Shown here piece by piece: positions 24,305 to 33,061 of a stretch of 64,000 bases of DNA. Below the pieces are notes generated by a model. The model did not search any database, was not told where the DNA came from, and saw only the letters and a program-made list of their open reading frames with translations. Each line of letters begins with the position of its first letter. The first letter of the stretch is position 1. The position numbers were made by a program, and so were the translations under genes. Origin of the DNA: Streptomyces violascens (lineage in GTDB: Bacteria > Actinomycetota > Actinomycetes > Streptomycetales > Streptomycetaceae); the NCBI RefSeq assembly GCF_014649955.1, contig NZ_BMUA01000001.1, forward strand, positions 868,001 through 932,000, given 5' to 3'.

Positions 24305-24904
24305 TCACAGTTCGGTCGGATAGATCGGCCACAGCGACGGCCGGTCGGGCGCGGCTTTGAGCGCCTTCATGACCGCCGCATGAGGTACATCGTAAAGCAC
24401 CGGGTAGTCCACTTCATTAAACTCTGGCCGGACCTTCCACGCGAGGCGTTCCTCGTCGAGCGAGAACCGGGCGTCGACCCCCGGCTTGTTGCCGCGCGCG
24501 TCGATCCGCGCCCATGCGCCCCTGCCGGGCAGCCTGACGGCGACCAGGCCGTGCACGAACGGGTGGGAGCCGTCATCGTCGGCGAGCCGCTGATAGCAGA
24601 GGGCGGCCGGAATCGCTTCGGCGCGCAGCAGCGCGGCCAGGGCGTGCGATTTGGCGCAGCAGATGCCGGTGCGCTCCGCCAGGACGTCGGAGGCCCGCCA
24701 GGTCACCCGCGGGTCGCCGGCGTCCTGGGAGTGAGGGATCTCGTCCCGGACGAACTCGTAGGCGGCCTTGGCGTATGAGTATGCGTCGGTGGTTCCGGAT
24801 GCGAGCCGGTCGGCCGTCTCACGGACCAAAGGATGCCGATGGTCGACGACGTCGTCCGCAGCGAGATAGGCGGCGAGTTGGGGGTTGCGTTGTATGAGCT
24901 CCAT
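24305..24904 (-). CDS. Transglutaminase-like domain protein
   Basis: A 199-residue cytoplasmic transglutaminase-like protein. The papain-fold triad is visible: Cys in RTGICCAKSHALAALLRA, His in PFVHGLVAVRL and Asp in ARIDARGNK. There is no signal peptide. The short size and position before a B3/4 gene are typical of streptomycetes; a peptidase or amidase role on a small substrate is likelier than crosslinking. The ATG at 24904 begins MELIQRNPQLAAYL; the frame continues 11 codons upstream but with no conserved sequence. Confidence 0.83.
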   Translation of the reverse strand: MELIQRNPQLAAYLAADDVVDHRHPLVRETADRLASGTTDAYSYAKAAYEFVRDEIPHSQDAGDPRVTWRASDVLAERTGICCAKSHALAALLRAEAIPAALCYQRLADDDGSHPFVHGLVAVRLPGRGAWARIDARGNKPGVDARFSLDEERLAWKVRPEFNEVDYPVLYDVPHAAVMKALKAAPDRPSLWPIYPTEL

Positions 24905-24984
24905 GGCACGCGAGCGTACGAATGCGACCGACCGCAAGTCAATGACTTTACGATCGGCCGCATAGCTATTCAGCCCTGTGTCGG

Positions 24985-26064
24985 TTAGCGGGCCATTTCT
25001 TCCTTCAGCGCCGCCAGGAAGCCGTCGACATCATCCTCGGTGGTGTCGAAGGAGCACATCCAGCGGACGTCGCCGGCCTTCTCGTCCCAGAAGTAGAAGC
25101 GGTAGCGCTTCTGGAGCCGCTCGCTCACGTCGTGCGGCAGGCGCGCGAAGACGGCGTTGGCCTGCACCTCGTGGAGGATCTCCACGCCGTGGACCTGGCG
25201 CACGCCCTCGGCGAGGCGCCGGGCCATGGCGTTGGCGTGCCGGGCGTTGCGCAGCCACAGGTCCTTGGCGAGCAGCGCCTCCAACTGCACCGAGACGAAG
25301 CGCATCTTAGAGGCGAGCTGCATGGACATCTTGCGGATGTGCTTCATCTGCCGGGCGGCGTCCGGGTTGAGGACGACGATCGCCTCGCCGAACAGCATCC
25401 CGTTCTTGGTGCCGCCGAACGACAGGACGTCGACCCCGACCGCGTTGGTGAACGTACGCATGGGCACGTTCAGCGAGGCGGCCGCGTTGGATATGCGGGC
25501 CCCGTCGAGGTGGACCTTCATGCCGCGCTCGTGGGCGTGCTCGCAGATCGCCCGGATCTCGTCGGGCGTGTAGACCGTGCCGAGCTCGGTGTTCTGGGTG
25601 ATCGAGACCACCTGCGGCATCGCGCGGTGCTCGTCCTCCCAGCCCCAGGCCTGCCGGTCGATGAGCTCGGGCGTCAGCTTGCCGTCGGGCGTCGCCACGG
25701 TGAGCAGCTTGAGCCCGGCCATGCGCTCGGGAGCGCCGCCCTCGTCGACGTTGATGTGCGCGGTCTCGGCGCAGACCACCGCACCCCAGCGGTCGGTCAG
25801 CGCCTGGAGCGCGGTGACGTTGGCCCCGGTCCCGTTGAAGACCGGAAAGGCCTCGGCGCCCGCGCCGAAGTGGCTGTGCATGACGCGCTGGAGGTGGTCG
25901 GTGTAGTCGTCCTCGCCGTACGCGATCTGGTGACCGCCGTTGGCGAGCGCGAGGGCCGCGAGGACCTCGGGGTGCGCGCCGGCGTAGTTGTCGCTGGCGA
26001 AGCCGCGCACCGCCGGGTCGTGGTGCTGTCGCGCGTCGGTCCTCACGGCTTGGGGGTCAGCCAC
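24985..26064 (-). CDS. Low-specificity threonine aldolase
   Basis: A 359-residue PLP enzyme of the threonine aldolase group that splits L-threonine/allo-threonine to glycine and acetaldehyde. The N-terminal GFASDNYAGAHPEVLAAL, cofactor segments FNGTGANVTAL and HLDGARISNA and the Lys loop VLSFGGTKNGML are complete. GTG 26064 gives the longest form and overlaps the SDR gene by 22 bases; GTG 26046 would make a 4-base GTGA overlap and is equally plausible. Neither has a good ribosome binding site, so translation is coupled to the SDR gene. Confidence 0.92.
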   Translation of the reverse strand: MADPQAVRTDARQHHDPAVRGFASDNYAGAHPEVLAALALANGGHQIAYGEDDYTDHLQRVMHSHFGAGAEAFPVFNGTGANVTALQALTDRWGAVVCAETAHINVDEGGAPERMAGLKLLTVATPDGKLTPELIDRQAWGWEDEHRAMPQVVSITQNTELGTVYTPDEIRAICEHAHERGMKVHLDGARISNAAASLNVPMRTFTNAVGVDVLSFGGTKNGMLFGEAIVVLNPDAARQMKHIRKMSMQLASKMRFVSVQLEALLAKDLWLRNARHANAMARRLAEGVRQVHGVEILHEVQANAVFARLPHDVSERLQKRYRFYFWDEKAGDVRWMCSFDTTEDDVDGFLAALKEEMAR

Positions 26065-26789
26065 AGGCGCTGTCCATTCACTTCCTGGGCGGGCCGGTCC
26101 CAGACGCCGGCGATGGCGTCGGCCAGTTCCTTGACGTCGGTGAAGCCCGCGAACTTCGCATTGGGTCGCTCGGCGCGCATCGCGTCGTGCACCAGTGCCT
26201 TGATCACCAGGATCGCAGCAGCGGCGCTCGGCCCGTTCTCGCCCCCTGCCTTGCGGAAGGAGTCGCCCAGCGCCAGCGTCCAGGCCTCGGCGGCGGCCTT
26301 GCCCGCGTTGTACGCGGCGTTGTTCGCGGTGGGCTTGTGCGCGCCGGACTGGCTGACCAGGACGAAACGGCCCCGGTCGCTGCGCAGCAGCGCGTCGTGG
26401 AAGGCCAGCGAAGTGTGCTGGACGGTCTTGATGAGGAGCTTCTCCAGGAAGTCCCAGTCGGCCAGGTCGGTCTCCGGGAAGGAGGTGCTGCCGCGCCAGC
26501 CGCCGACGAGGTGGACCATGCCGTCGATCCGCCCGAAGTCCTTCTGGATGCGGTCGGCCCAGTCACGGGTCGCCTGGAGGTCGAGGAGGTCGACGGTGTC
26601 CCCGGTGACGGTGGCCCCGCCGTGGGCGTACCGCGCCGCGTCCACGGCCTCGGCCAGGCGCGCCGCGTCCTGGTCGGAGCCGACGACGACCGCGCCCGCC
26701 TCGGCGAGCCGCAGCAGCGCGGCCCGGCCGGCCGGTCCCGCGGCTCCGGCCACGGCGATGACGGCACCGTTGAGAGGTCCGTTGTTCAT
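26043..26789 (-). CDS. SDR family oxidoreductase
   Basis: A 248-residue short-chain dehydrogenase/reductase. The cofactor region is VIAVAGAAGPAGRAALLRLAEAG, a variant of TGxxxGxG, followed by VGSDQD, which favours NAD. The active site holds SQSGAHKPTANNAAYNAGKAA (Ser, YxxxK). ATG 26789 is chosen because AAGGGGCGAGG precedes it; an upstream start at 26819 would overlap the DUF6421 stop. It is the middle gene of a three-gene operon with DUF6421 and threonine aldolase. The substrate is unknown. Confidence 0.88.
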   Translation of the reverse strand: MNNGPLNGAVIAVAGAAGPAGRAALLRLAEAGAVVVGSDQDAARLAEAVDAARYAHGGATVTGDTVDLLDLQATRDWADRIQKDFGRIDGMVHLVGGWRGSTSFPETDLADWDFLEKLLIKTVQHTSLAFHDALLRSDRGRFVLVSQSGAHKPTANNAAYNAGKAAAEAWTLALGDSFRKAGGENGPSAAAAILVIKALVHDAMRAERPNAKFAGFTDVKELADAIAGVWDRPAQEVNGQRLWLTPKP

Positions 26790-26815
26790 TTTCCTCGCCC
26801 CTTCCGTACGAGAGC

Positions 26816-28216
26816 TCACGCGGCAGCCCCGGTCGAGGCGGAAGCGGCGGTGATCCCCTTGGTGGAGGCGATCACGTCCTTCAGCTTCTTGGAGAGCGCC
26901 TCATAGAACATGCTGAGCGGAAACTCGTCCGGAAGCACGTCGTCGACGAGCTTGCGCGGCGGCTGGGACAGATCCAGGGCGTCGGGGCCCTTGGCCCAGC
27001 GCGATCCCGGGTGCGGGGCGAGGTAGGTGGAGACCAGCTCGTACGCGGCGAACCAGTGCACCAGCTTCGGACGGTCGATGCCGTCGCGGTAGAGCTTCTC
27101 GATCTCGGCGCACAGCTGGTTGGTGACCTGCGGGGCGCGGTCCCAGTCGATGTGCAGCTTGTTGTCGGTCCAGCGCACCACGTCGTGCTTGTGCAGGTAG
27201 GCGAAGAGGAGCTGGCCGCCGAGCCCGTCGTAGTTGCGGACGCGGTCGCCGGAGACCGGGAAGCGGAACATCCGGTCGAAGAGCACGGCGTACTGGACGT
27301 CACGGCCGTGCCGGTTGCCCTCGGCGTCCAGCTTCACGGCCTCCTTGAAGGCGGTGAGGTCGCAGCGCAGCTCTTCGAGGCCGTACATCCAGAACGGCTG
27401 GCGCTGCTTGATCATGAACGGGTCGAACGGCAGGTCGCCGTGGCTGTGGGTGCGGTCGTGGACCATGTCCCAGAGCACGAAGGCCTGCTCACAGCGCTCC
27501 TGGTCGGCCACCATCTCCCGGATGTCCTCGGGGAGTTCGAGCCCGAGGATGCGGACGGAGGCCTCGGTCACGGCACGGAAGCGGGCCGCCTCGCGGTCGC
27601 AGAAGATGCCGCCCCAGGTGAAGCGCTCGGGGGCCTCGCGCACGGCGATGGTCTCGGGGAAGAGGACGGCCGAGTGGGTGTCGTAGCCCGAGGTGAAGTC
27701 CTCGAAGGTGATGCCGCAGAACAGCGGGTTGTCGTAGCGGGTGGCTTCCAGCTCCGCGAGCCACTCGGGCCACACCATGCGCAGCACGACTGCTTCGAGA
27801 TTGCGGTCGGGGTTGCCGTTCTGCGTGTACATGGGGAAGAGGACGAGGCGCTGGAGTCCGTCGGCGCGGTCGGCGGCCGGGTGGAACTGCAGCAGCGAGT
27901 CCAGGAAGTCCGGCACGTCGAAGGCGCTGTCGGCCCACTTGCGCAGGTCGGCGACGAGAGCGCGGTGGTAGGCCTCGTCGTGCGGCAGGAGCGGGGAGAG
28001 CTGCTCGACCGCGGCTATGACCTGGTCCAGGGTGGCCTCGACGAGGGCGCGGAGCGGGGCGCCCTCGGCGTCGAAGTCGATGGAACCGTCCTTGGACTGC
28101 CAGGGCCGGATCTCCTCGACGGCATTCTTGAGCGCGGTCCATGCGGGGTGGTCGACCACCCGCCGGTCGGATACTGCGCCCCCCACGGCCGGGTCCTGCA
28201 CAAGAATTTCCGTCAT
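26816..28216 (-). CDS. DUF6421 family protein
   Basis: A 466-residue soluble protein of the DUF6421 family, function unknown. Its most striking feature is an aromatic and His-rich block around 255-290 (VLWDMVHDRTHSHGDLPFDPFM, then FWMYGLEELRCDL), which looks like a metal or cofactor site. RFTWGGIFCDREAARFR and VQYAVLFDRMFRFPVSG are other conserved-looking runs. There is no signal peptide or membrane span. It is the first gene of the DUF6421-SDR-threonine aldolase operon, so it may prepare or oxidise an amino-acid-like substrate; this is inference only. Confidence 0.85.
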   Translation of the reverse strand: MTEILVQDPAVGGAVSDRRVVDHPAWTALKNAVEEIRPWQSKDGSIDFDAEGAPLRALVEATLDQVIAAVEQLSPLLPHDEAYHRALVADLRKWADSAFDVPDFLDSLLQFHPAADRADGLQRLVLFPMYTQNGNPDRNLEAVVLRMVWPEWLAELEATRYDNPLFCGITFEDFTSGYDTHSAVLFPETIAVREAPERFTWGGIFCDREAARFRAVTEASVRILGLELPEDIREMVADQERCEQAFVLWDMVHDRTHSHGDLPFDPFMIKQRQPFWMYGLEELRCDLTAFKEAVKLDAEGNRHGRDVQYAVLFDRMFRFPVSGDRVRNYDGLGGQLLFAYLHKHDVVRWTDNKLHIDWDRAPQVTNQLCAEIEKLYRDGIDRPKLVHWFAAYELVSTYLAPHPGSRWAKGPDALDLSQPPRKLVDDVLPDEFPLSMFYEALSKKLKDVIASTKGITAASASTGAAA

Positions 28217-28874
28217 GTCACTTCCTCCACAGGAGAACCTCGCGTTAAGACACCGTATCCGCGTTCGGTTCCCTCACTCAAGAGGTTTCCCAATAAATTA
28301 TCCTGCCATCCCGCCGTCACACCGCTCTTCTTCCTGTGTTAAGGCAATGGCACGGCTATGGCTGCGGCAACGCCGTGATCGCGACCCGGCCGTCGGCGAT
28401 CAGGTCGGCACGGGCGCGATCGGGCGCAGACGCGTACGGACCGACGCCGATCGATGCGGGCGGACAACGGGCCGGCCTGGAGCGGCTGACACCGCCGCAG
28501 GGTGGAGAACCGGACAGTCTCGACGGCCGGCCCGGCCCCGGATGAGACGTCGGCGCGAGTCGCGTCAAGGGCGGGAGGAATCGCCCACGGGCGGGTGACA
28601 CGCGTTGGCCCGCGCGGGTTGCGCACAGGTGGGACGGAAACCTTCCGCCCCGACGTCCTCACCCCAAAGCCGCCCCCGTGAGTACCCGCGCAGTGCTTGT
28701 CGCACCCGTCGTCACCGGCCGCGTCCTCGGGATCGCGTCAACCCGGTCGCGGGACGCCGATGCCCCGCGCGAGGCGGGGTCCGTTGAGGTGGCGGGCCGT
28801 TAGGCTGCGCCTGCCGCGTGCGCACGGGACTGCCGCACGCGCCAATACCGCCGTCGACGGAAGCGAGGCCTGTC
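28217..28874. other. Long intergenic region without a recognisable gene
   Basis: About 660 bases between the DUF6421 gene and the GDPD gene. The first 110 bases are AT-richer (TTCCCAATAAATTATCC at 28287) and probably hold the DUF6421 promoter. The remainder has open frames on both strands (for instance 28336-28545 plus and 28356-28601 minus) without ribosome binding sites or family resemblance; a decayed gene cannot be excluded. Confidence 0.45.
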
Positions 28875-29558
28875 TTGACGTTCCTCACCATCGGTCATCG
28901 CGGGGTCATGGGTGTCGAGCCGGAGAACACCCTGCGTTCCTTCGTCCACGCAGAACGCGCGGGCATGGACGCCATCGAACTAGATCTGCACCTCAGCAAG
29001 GACGGCGCCCTCGTCGTCATGCACGACGCCGAGGTCGACCGCACCACGGACGGAAGGGGCCCCATCGGCGAGATGACCCTGGCCGAGCTGCGGGAGCTGG
29101 ACGCGGGTCAGGGCGAACGCATCCCCGTGTTCGAGGAAGTCCTCGACGCGGTGAAGACCCCGGTCCAGGCAGAGATCAAGGACGTCGCCGCGGCCCGCGC
29201 GCTCGCCGAGGTGATCCAGCGGCGCGATCTGGTGAGCCGGGTGGAGGTTCTGTCGTTCCACGACGAGGCGCTCGCCGAGATCGCCTCGCTCGTGCCCGGG
29301 GTGCGCACCGGGCTCGTCGACGACAGCTGGGGCCCCGACCTCATCGACCGGGCCCGGGCCGTCGGCGCGAAGACCCTGGTCCTGAGCATCCACCGGCTCA
29401 CCCTGGAGACGGTCGAGCAGGCCCACGCGGCCGGGCTCAAGGTGATCGGCTGGACCGTCAACACCCAGGACCATCTGCGCCTGGTGCGCGCCCTGCAGCT
29501 GGACGGCGCGACGACCGACTACCCGGAGATCCGCCGCACCGGCCGCTTCACCGCGTAG
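28875..29558 (+). CDS. Glycerophosphodiester phosphodiesterase
   Basis: A 227-residue cytoplasmic GDPD-fold enzyme that hydrolyses glycerophosphodiesters to glycerol-3-phosphate and an alcohol. The catalytic His and metal ligands appear in IGHRG (H8), EPENTLRSF, AIELDLHLSKDG and VVMHDAEVDRTTDG. The TTG at 28875 follows GAGG and directly precedes the barrel; no ATG or GTG lies between it and the upstream non-conserved codons. It converges on the GNAT gene with three bases between stops. Confidence 0.88.
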   Translation: MTFLTIGHRGVMGVEPENTLRSFVHAERAGMDAIELDLHLSKDGALVVMHDAEVDRTTDGRGPIGEMTLAELRELDAGQGERIPVFEEVLDAVKTPVQAEIKDVAAARALAEVIQRRDLVSRVEVLSFHDEALAEIASLVPGVRTGLVDDSWGPDLIDRARAVGAKTLVLSIHRLTLETVEQAHAAGLKVIGWTVNTQDHLRLVRALQLDGATTDYPEIRRTGRFTA

Positions 29559-29561
29559 CGC

Positions 29562-30110
29562 TCAGCCCAGCTTCTTGACGAGCAGCTCGAATTCGAGGTC
29601 GTCGCGCTGCGGCACGCCGAAGCGCTCGTCGCCGTACGGGAAGGGCGTCATCTTTCCCGTACGGCGGTAGCCGCGCCGCTCGTAGAAGGCGATGAGCTCG
29701 TCCCGTACCGAGATCACGGTCATGTGCATCTCGCTCACGCCCCACTCGGCGCGGACGGTGCGCTCCGCCTCGGCGATGATCTGCTTGCCGAGGCCCGCGC
29801 CCTGGAGGGCGGGAGAGACCGCGAACATCCCGAAGTAGGCGGCGTCACCGCGGTGTTCGAGCTGGCAGCACGCGACGAGCTCCCCGCCCCGCTCCACGGT
29901 GAGCAGCTTGCTGCCGGGACTCGTGATGACCGCGCGGACGCCTTCGGGGTCGGTGCGCTGCCCTTGCAGGATGTCGGCCTCGGTGGTCCAGCCGGCACGG
30001 CTGGAGTCGCCGCGGTAGGCCGACTCGATGAGCGGCACCAGCGCCTCGACGTCGGCTTCGGTGGCGGCTCGGTAGCTCAGCTCTCCGGCGGCCCGGCTGA
30101 CGGTGTCCAT
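29562..30110 (-). CDS. GNAT family N-acetyltransferase
   Basis: A 182-residue acetyltransferase. The acetyl-CoA signature is MFAVSPALQGAGLGKQIIAEAERTV (V-x5-Q/RxxGxG/A), followed by ELIAFYERRGYRRTGKMTPFPYGD at the C-terminus. The N-terminal YRAATEADVEALVPLIESAYRG is typical of the superfamily. GGGAG precedes the ATG at 30110. The substrate is unknown. Divergent from the VOC gene with a 73-base shared promoter region. Confidence 0.87.
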   Translation of the reverse strand: MDTVSRAAGELSYRAATEADVEALVPLIESAYRGDSSRAGWTTEADILQGQRTDPEGVRAVITSPGSKLLTVERGGELVACCQLEHRGDAAYFGMFAVSPALQGAGLGKQIIAEAERTVRAEWGVSEMHMTVISVRDELIAFYERRGYRRTGKMTPFPYGDERFGVPQRDDLEFELLVKKLG

Positions 30111-30183
30111 CGTGCGGTCTCCCTGCTGCTCGATTGCGCTGCGGCGGCGCCCCGAGCGTAACCCGGCCACTAGGGTCCCCGTC

Positions 30184-30570
30184 ATGGTGCACGTACTGAG
30201 CAGCCGGACCCTTCTGCGCCCCACCGACCCCGAGCGTTCGCGCGCCTTCTACGGCGAACAGCTCGGGCTCGCCGTCTACCGCGAGTTCGGTACGGGGCCG
30301 GAGCGCGGCACGGTGTACTTCCTGGGCGGCGGCTTCCTGGAGGTGTCCGGCCGCGCCGAGCACCCGCCGGCGCCGGGCCTCCAGCTGTGGCTCCAGGTGG
30401 CGGATGCGGCGCAGGCGCACGAGGAGCTCGTGGGACGCGGGGTGACGGTCGTGCGGCCGCCGGTGCGCGAGCCGTGGGGGCTGATCGAGATGTGGCTCCA
30501 GGACCCGGACGGGGTGCGCATCGCGGTCGTGGAGGTCCCGGCCGACCACCCGCTGCGCTTCCGCCCCTGA
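30184..30570 (+). CDS. VOC family (glyoxalase-like) protein
   Basis: A 128-residue vicinal-oxygen-chelate protein with the two expected beta-alpha-beta-beta-beta repeats. SRTLLRPTDPERSRAFYGEQLGLAVY begins the first and LQVADAAQAHEELVGRGVTVVRPP the second; EMWLQDPDGVRIAVVEV ends it. It may bind an antibiotic or act as a dioxygenase or isomerase; nothing nearby decides. ATG 30184. Confidence 0.85.
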   Translation: MVHVLSSRTLLRPTDPERSRAFYGEQLGLAVYREFGTGPERGTVYFLGGGFLEVSGRAEHPPAPGLQLWLQVADAAQAHEELVGRGVTVVRPPVREPWGLIEMWLQDPDGVRIAVVEVPADHPLRFRP

Positions 30571-30724
30571 CGGCCCGGCGGCTCCCGCGAGCCTCTCGTC
30601 ACCGGTCCTGACCGGCGAAGATCTCCCGCGCGCTCCCCCTGTGTGTCCCTGCGCCCGCGTATGCGGCCCCGCGGCCGGGCATCGACCTGTCGGCAGGGCG
30701 ATCCATCGAGCGGGGAGGTACGCC

Positions 30725-31279
30725 GTGCACGGTCCGGTGCTGCCCGGCTGGCTGCTCGTCGCGCTGTGCGCGGCGACGGGCTCGTACTGTCTGCTGCGGC
30801 TGCGCAGCGGCTCCCCTCCGGCTCGTACGGCGGCGGGCGGGGAGGCGGTGATGGGGTTCGGGATGGCCGCGATGGCCGTGCCGGCCGCGTTCCTCTCTCC
30901 ACCGCCGTGGATGCTGACGGGGTACGCGGTGATCTTCGGCGGCACCGCGCTGCGGGCGCTGTGGCTGGCGCGGGGCGGGGCGCACCATCTGCACCATGCG
31001 GTGGGCTCGCTGGCGATGGTCTACATGGCGCTCGCGATGACGCCGGGCGCCGGGGGCGGCGCGCACGAGGGGCATGCGGCAGGCGGGGTTCCGCTGCTGA
31101 CCGGGGCGCTGCTGCTGTACTTCGCGGGCTATGTCCTGTCGACGGGGGTGCGACTGCTGCCCACGGCGGGCGGGGGCGGGCCCGTGGCGGCCGTCTCCTG
31201 GAGTGCGCGGCCCGAGCTGGCGCTGGCCTGCCGCCTGTCGATGGGGATCGCCATGCTCGCGATGCTGGTGACGGTCTGA
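30725..31279 (+). CDS. DUF5134 family membrane protein
   Basis: A 184-residue integral membrane protein of the actinobacterial DUF5134 family. Five hydrophobic spans alternate with short loops (LLVALCAATGSYCLLRL, AVMGFGMAAMAVPAAFL, WMLTGYAVIFGGTALRALWL, LLTGALLLYFAGYVLSTGV, CRLSMGIAMLAMLVTV). His-rich loops GGAHHLHHAVG and HEGHAAGG could bind metal. The GTG at 30725 follows GGGAGG. Its position before an M56 peptidase gene suggests a copper or envelope role, unproven. Confidence 0.8.
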   Translation: MHGPVLPGWLLVALCAATGSYCLLRLRSGSPPARTAAGGEAVMGFGMAAMAVPAAFLSPPPWMLTGYAVIFGGTALRALWLARGGAHHLHHAVGSLAMVYMALAMTPGAGGGAHEGHAAGGVPLLTGALLLYFAGYVLSTGVRLLPTAGGGGPVAAVSWSARPELALACRLSMGIAMLAMLVTV

Positions 31280-31400
31280 GGCGTCGGCCAGGGCCACGTC
31301 GCGGCGTCGCGGCTTTCCGGAAGGCGGCCCCATCGTGGCGTGCGTCACTTGGTGCCCGCGGCCATACCTATGACGGCGGCCCCGCTCATAGGCTGAGACC

Positions 31401-32336
31401 ATGACGGTCTCCCTCGCGTTGCTGGTGCTCGGCCTGGTGTCCGCCGTCGCCGCTCCGCGACTCCTCGCCCGCGCCGACTGGGTCGAGCGCGAGCCCGTGG
31501 TGGCGCTCTGGGTGTGGCAGTGCGTGGTGGCGGCGGTCCTGCTCTGCTTCGGGCTCGCGATGGTCTTCAGCGCCGCGTCCGCCTGGCAGACCGTGCGCGG
31601 CCAGGTCTTCGCGTCCGCGCCCCGCGCCGTCGTCGAGGCGTACGCGCTCGGACCGTACGGCCCCTGGTCGGCGGCGCTCGCGGTGGTGCTCTTCCTCGGC
31701 GGCGCCTGGACCGGGGCGATGCTCACCCGGGAGGTCAGGGACAGCTGGGCACGCCGGCGCCGGCGCCGGGCCGAGCTGCGGCTTCGCTCGCCGCTGCTGC
31801 CCGGCGAGGAGCCCTCGGGCGAGCGTCTGGTGGTCCTGGAGGCGGCCCGGCCCGACGCCTGGTGGCTGCCGGGCCAGACGCCCCAACTGGTCATCACCAC
31901 GGCGGCACTTCAGCGCCTGAAGGGCCGTCAGCTCGATGCGGTGCTCGCCCATGAGCTCGGTCACGCGCGGGCCCGGCACGACTGGCTGCTGCACTGTTCG
32001 GGAGCGCTCGCCCGGGGGTTCCCGCAGGTGCCGGTGTTCGCCGCGTTCCGCGACGAGATGCACCGCCTGGTGGAACTGGCCGCCGACGATGTGGCGTCCC
32101 GCCGCTTCGGCCGCCTCACGATCGCGCTCGCGCTGGTCGAACTCAACGAGCACCGCGGGGTGTTCGGGCCCTGCCCCGCGCCGGACGGCCAGCTCCCCCA
32201 GCGCGTGCACCGGCTCCTGTCGGCAGCCCCGAGGCTCCCCGCGAGCCACCGCCTGCGGCTGACCGCGTACGCCGCGCTCGTACCGGCGGTGCCGCTCGTC
32301 GTGGCCCTCGTGCCGGGCCTGCACGCCTTGGGCTAG
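31401..32336 (+). CDS. M56 family membrane metallopeptidase
   Basis: A 311-residue BlaR1/MecR1-like zinc peptidase. Three hydrophobic spans precede a cytoplasmic loop, then the zinc motif HELGH (H184-H188) in LDAVLAHELGHARARHDWLLH and the third ligand in ELAADDVASRRFG. A final span closes the protein. There is no penicillin-binding sensor domain and no BlaI repressor gene next to it, so it is not a classical beta-lactam sensor. It follows DUF5134 by 121 bases on the same strand. Confidence 0.88.
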   Translation: MTVSLALLVLGLVSAVAAPRLLARADWVEREPVVALWVWQCVVAAVLLCFGLAMVFSAASAWQTVRGQVFASAPRAVVEAYALGPYGPWSAALAVVLFLGGAWTGAMLTREVRDSWARRRRRRAELRLRSPLLPGEEPSGERLVVLEAARPDAWWLPGQTPQLVITTAALQRLKGRQLDAVLAHELGHARARHDWLLHCSGALARGFPQVPVFAAFRDEMHRLVELAADDVASRRFGRLTIALALVELNEHRGVFGPCPAPDGQLPQRVHRLLSAAPRLPASHRLRLTAYAALVPAVPLVVALVPGLHALG

Positions 32337-32370
32337 CCATACCCGGGCCGGGTCGGCTTGGATCCTCCCC

Positions 32371-33042
32371 ATGCTGCTCGCTCCCGCCGAGGCCCGCCCG
32401 CGCCCGGCCGTACCGCTCCGCGCCGGCCTCGTCTGCGCCCTGCTCGCCGGAGTCCTGCTGGTTCTGGTGGTGGCCGAGTGGGGCCCGCTGATGGCGCTGG
32501 ACCGGGCGGTCGCCGACGGGCTGCACCGCCGGGCCGTCGCCGACCCCGGGCTCACCCACGTCAACCGGGTCCTGACCGACTGGGTGTGGGATCCCTGGAC
32601 GATGCGGGCCCTGCTCGCGGTGGTCGTCGCGGTCCTGCTCTGGCGCGGCGAGCGGCTGCTCCCGGTGTGGGTCGCGGCGACGAGCGGCCTCGGTACGGCC
32701 GTGCAGCAGGGGCTGAAGGCGGCCGTGGACCGGGACCGGCCGCAGTGGCCGGACCCGGTGGACTCCGCAGGGTATGCCGCGTTCCCGTCCGGCCACGCAC
32801 TGAGCGTGACGGTGGCCTTCGGCCTGCTCGGGTGGCTGCTCGCGCTGCACGGGGCCGGGCGCCGGACCCGTACGGCCGTGCTCGCGATCGGAGCGGTCTC
32901 GGCGCTCGGCGTGGGGTTCACCCGGCTGTTCCTGGGGGTGCACTGGTTCTCGGACGTGATGGGCGGCTGGCTGACCGGAGTGGCGATCGTCACGCTGAGC
33001 GCGGCGGCCCACGAGCGGTGGGCCTTGAAGCGGCGGGGATGA
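32371..33042 (+). CDS. PAP2 family membrane phosphatase
   Basis: A 223-residue membrane phosphatase with six predicted spans. The three PAP2 motifs are present: KAAVDRDRPQWPDP, PSGHALS and RLFLGVHWFSDVMGG. It hydrolyses phosphatidic acid, isoprenyl or similar lipid phosphates on the outer face of the membrane. ATG 32371 lies 34 bases after the M56 stop. It ends 19 bases before the HAD gene, so the three may be co-transcribed. Confidence 0.9.
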   Translation: MLLAPAEARPRPAVPLRAGLVCALLAGVLLVLVVAEWGPLMALDRAVADGLHRRAVADPGLTHVNRVLTDWVWDPWTMRALLAVVVAVLLWRGERLLPVWVAATSGLGTAVQQGLKAAVDRDRPQWPDPVDSAGYAAFPSGHALSVTVAFGLLGWLLALHGAGRRTRTAVLAIGAVSALGVGFTRLFLGVHWFSDVMGGWLTGVAIVTLSAAAHERWALKRRG

Positions 33043-33061
33043 GCGCGCGAGGATCGCGGGC

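Noticed and set aside
28336..28601. Two opposing short frames in the 28.2-28.9 kb gap
   Set aside because: Neither has a binding site or family resemblance; kept only as an unexplained intergenic region.
31401..32336. Calling the M56 protein a beta-lactam sensor (BlaR1)
   Set aside because: No penicillin-binding domain and no BlaI gene adjacent.
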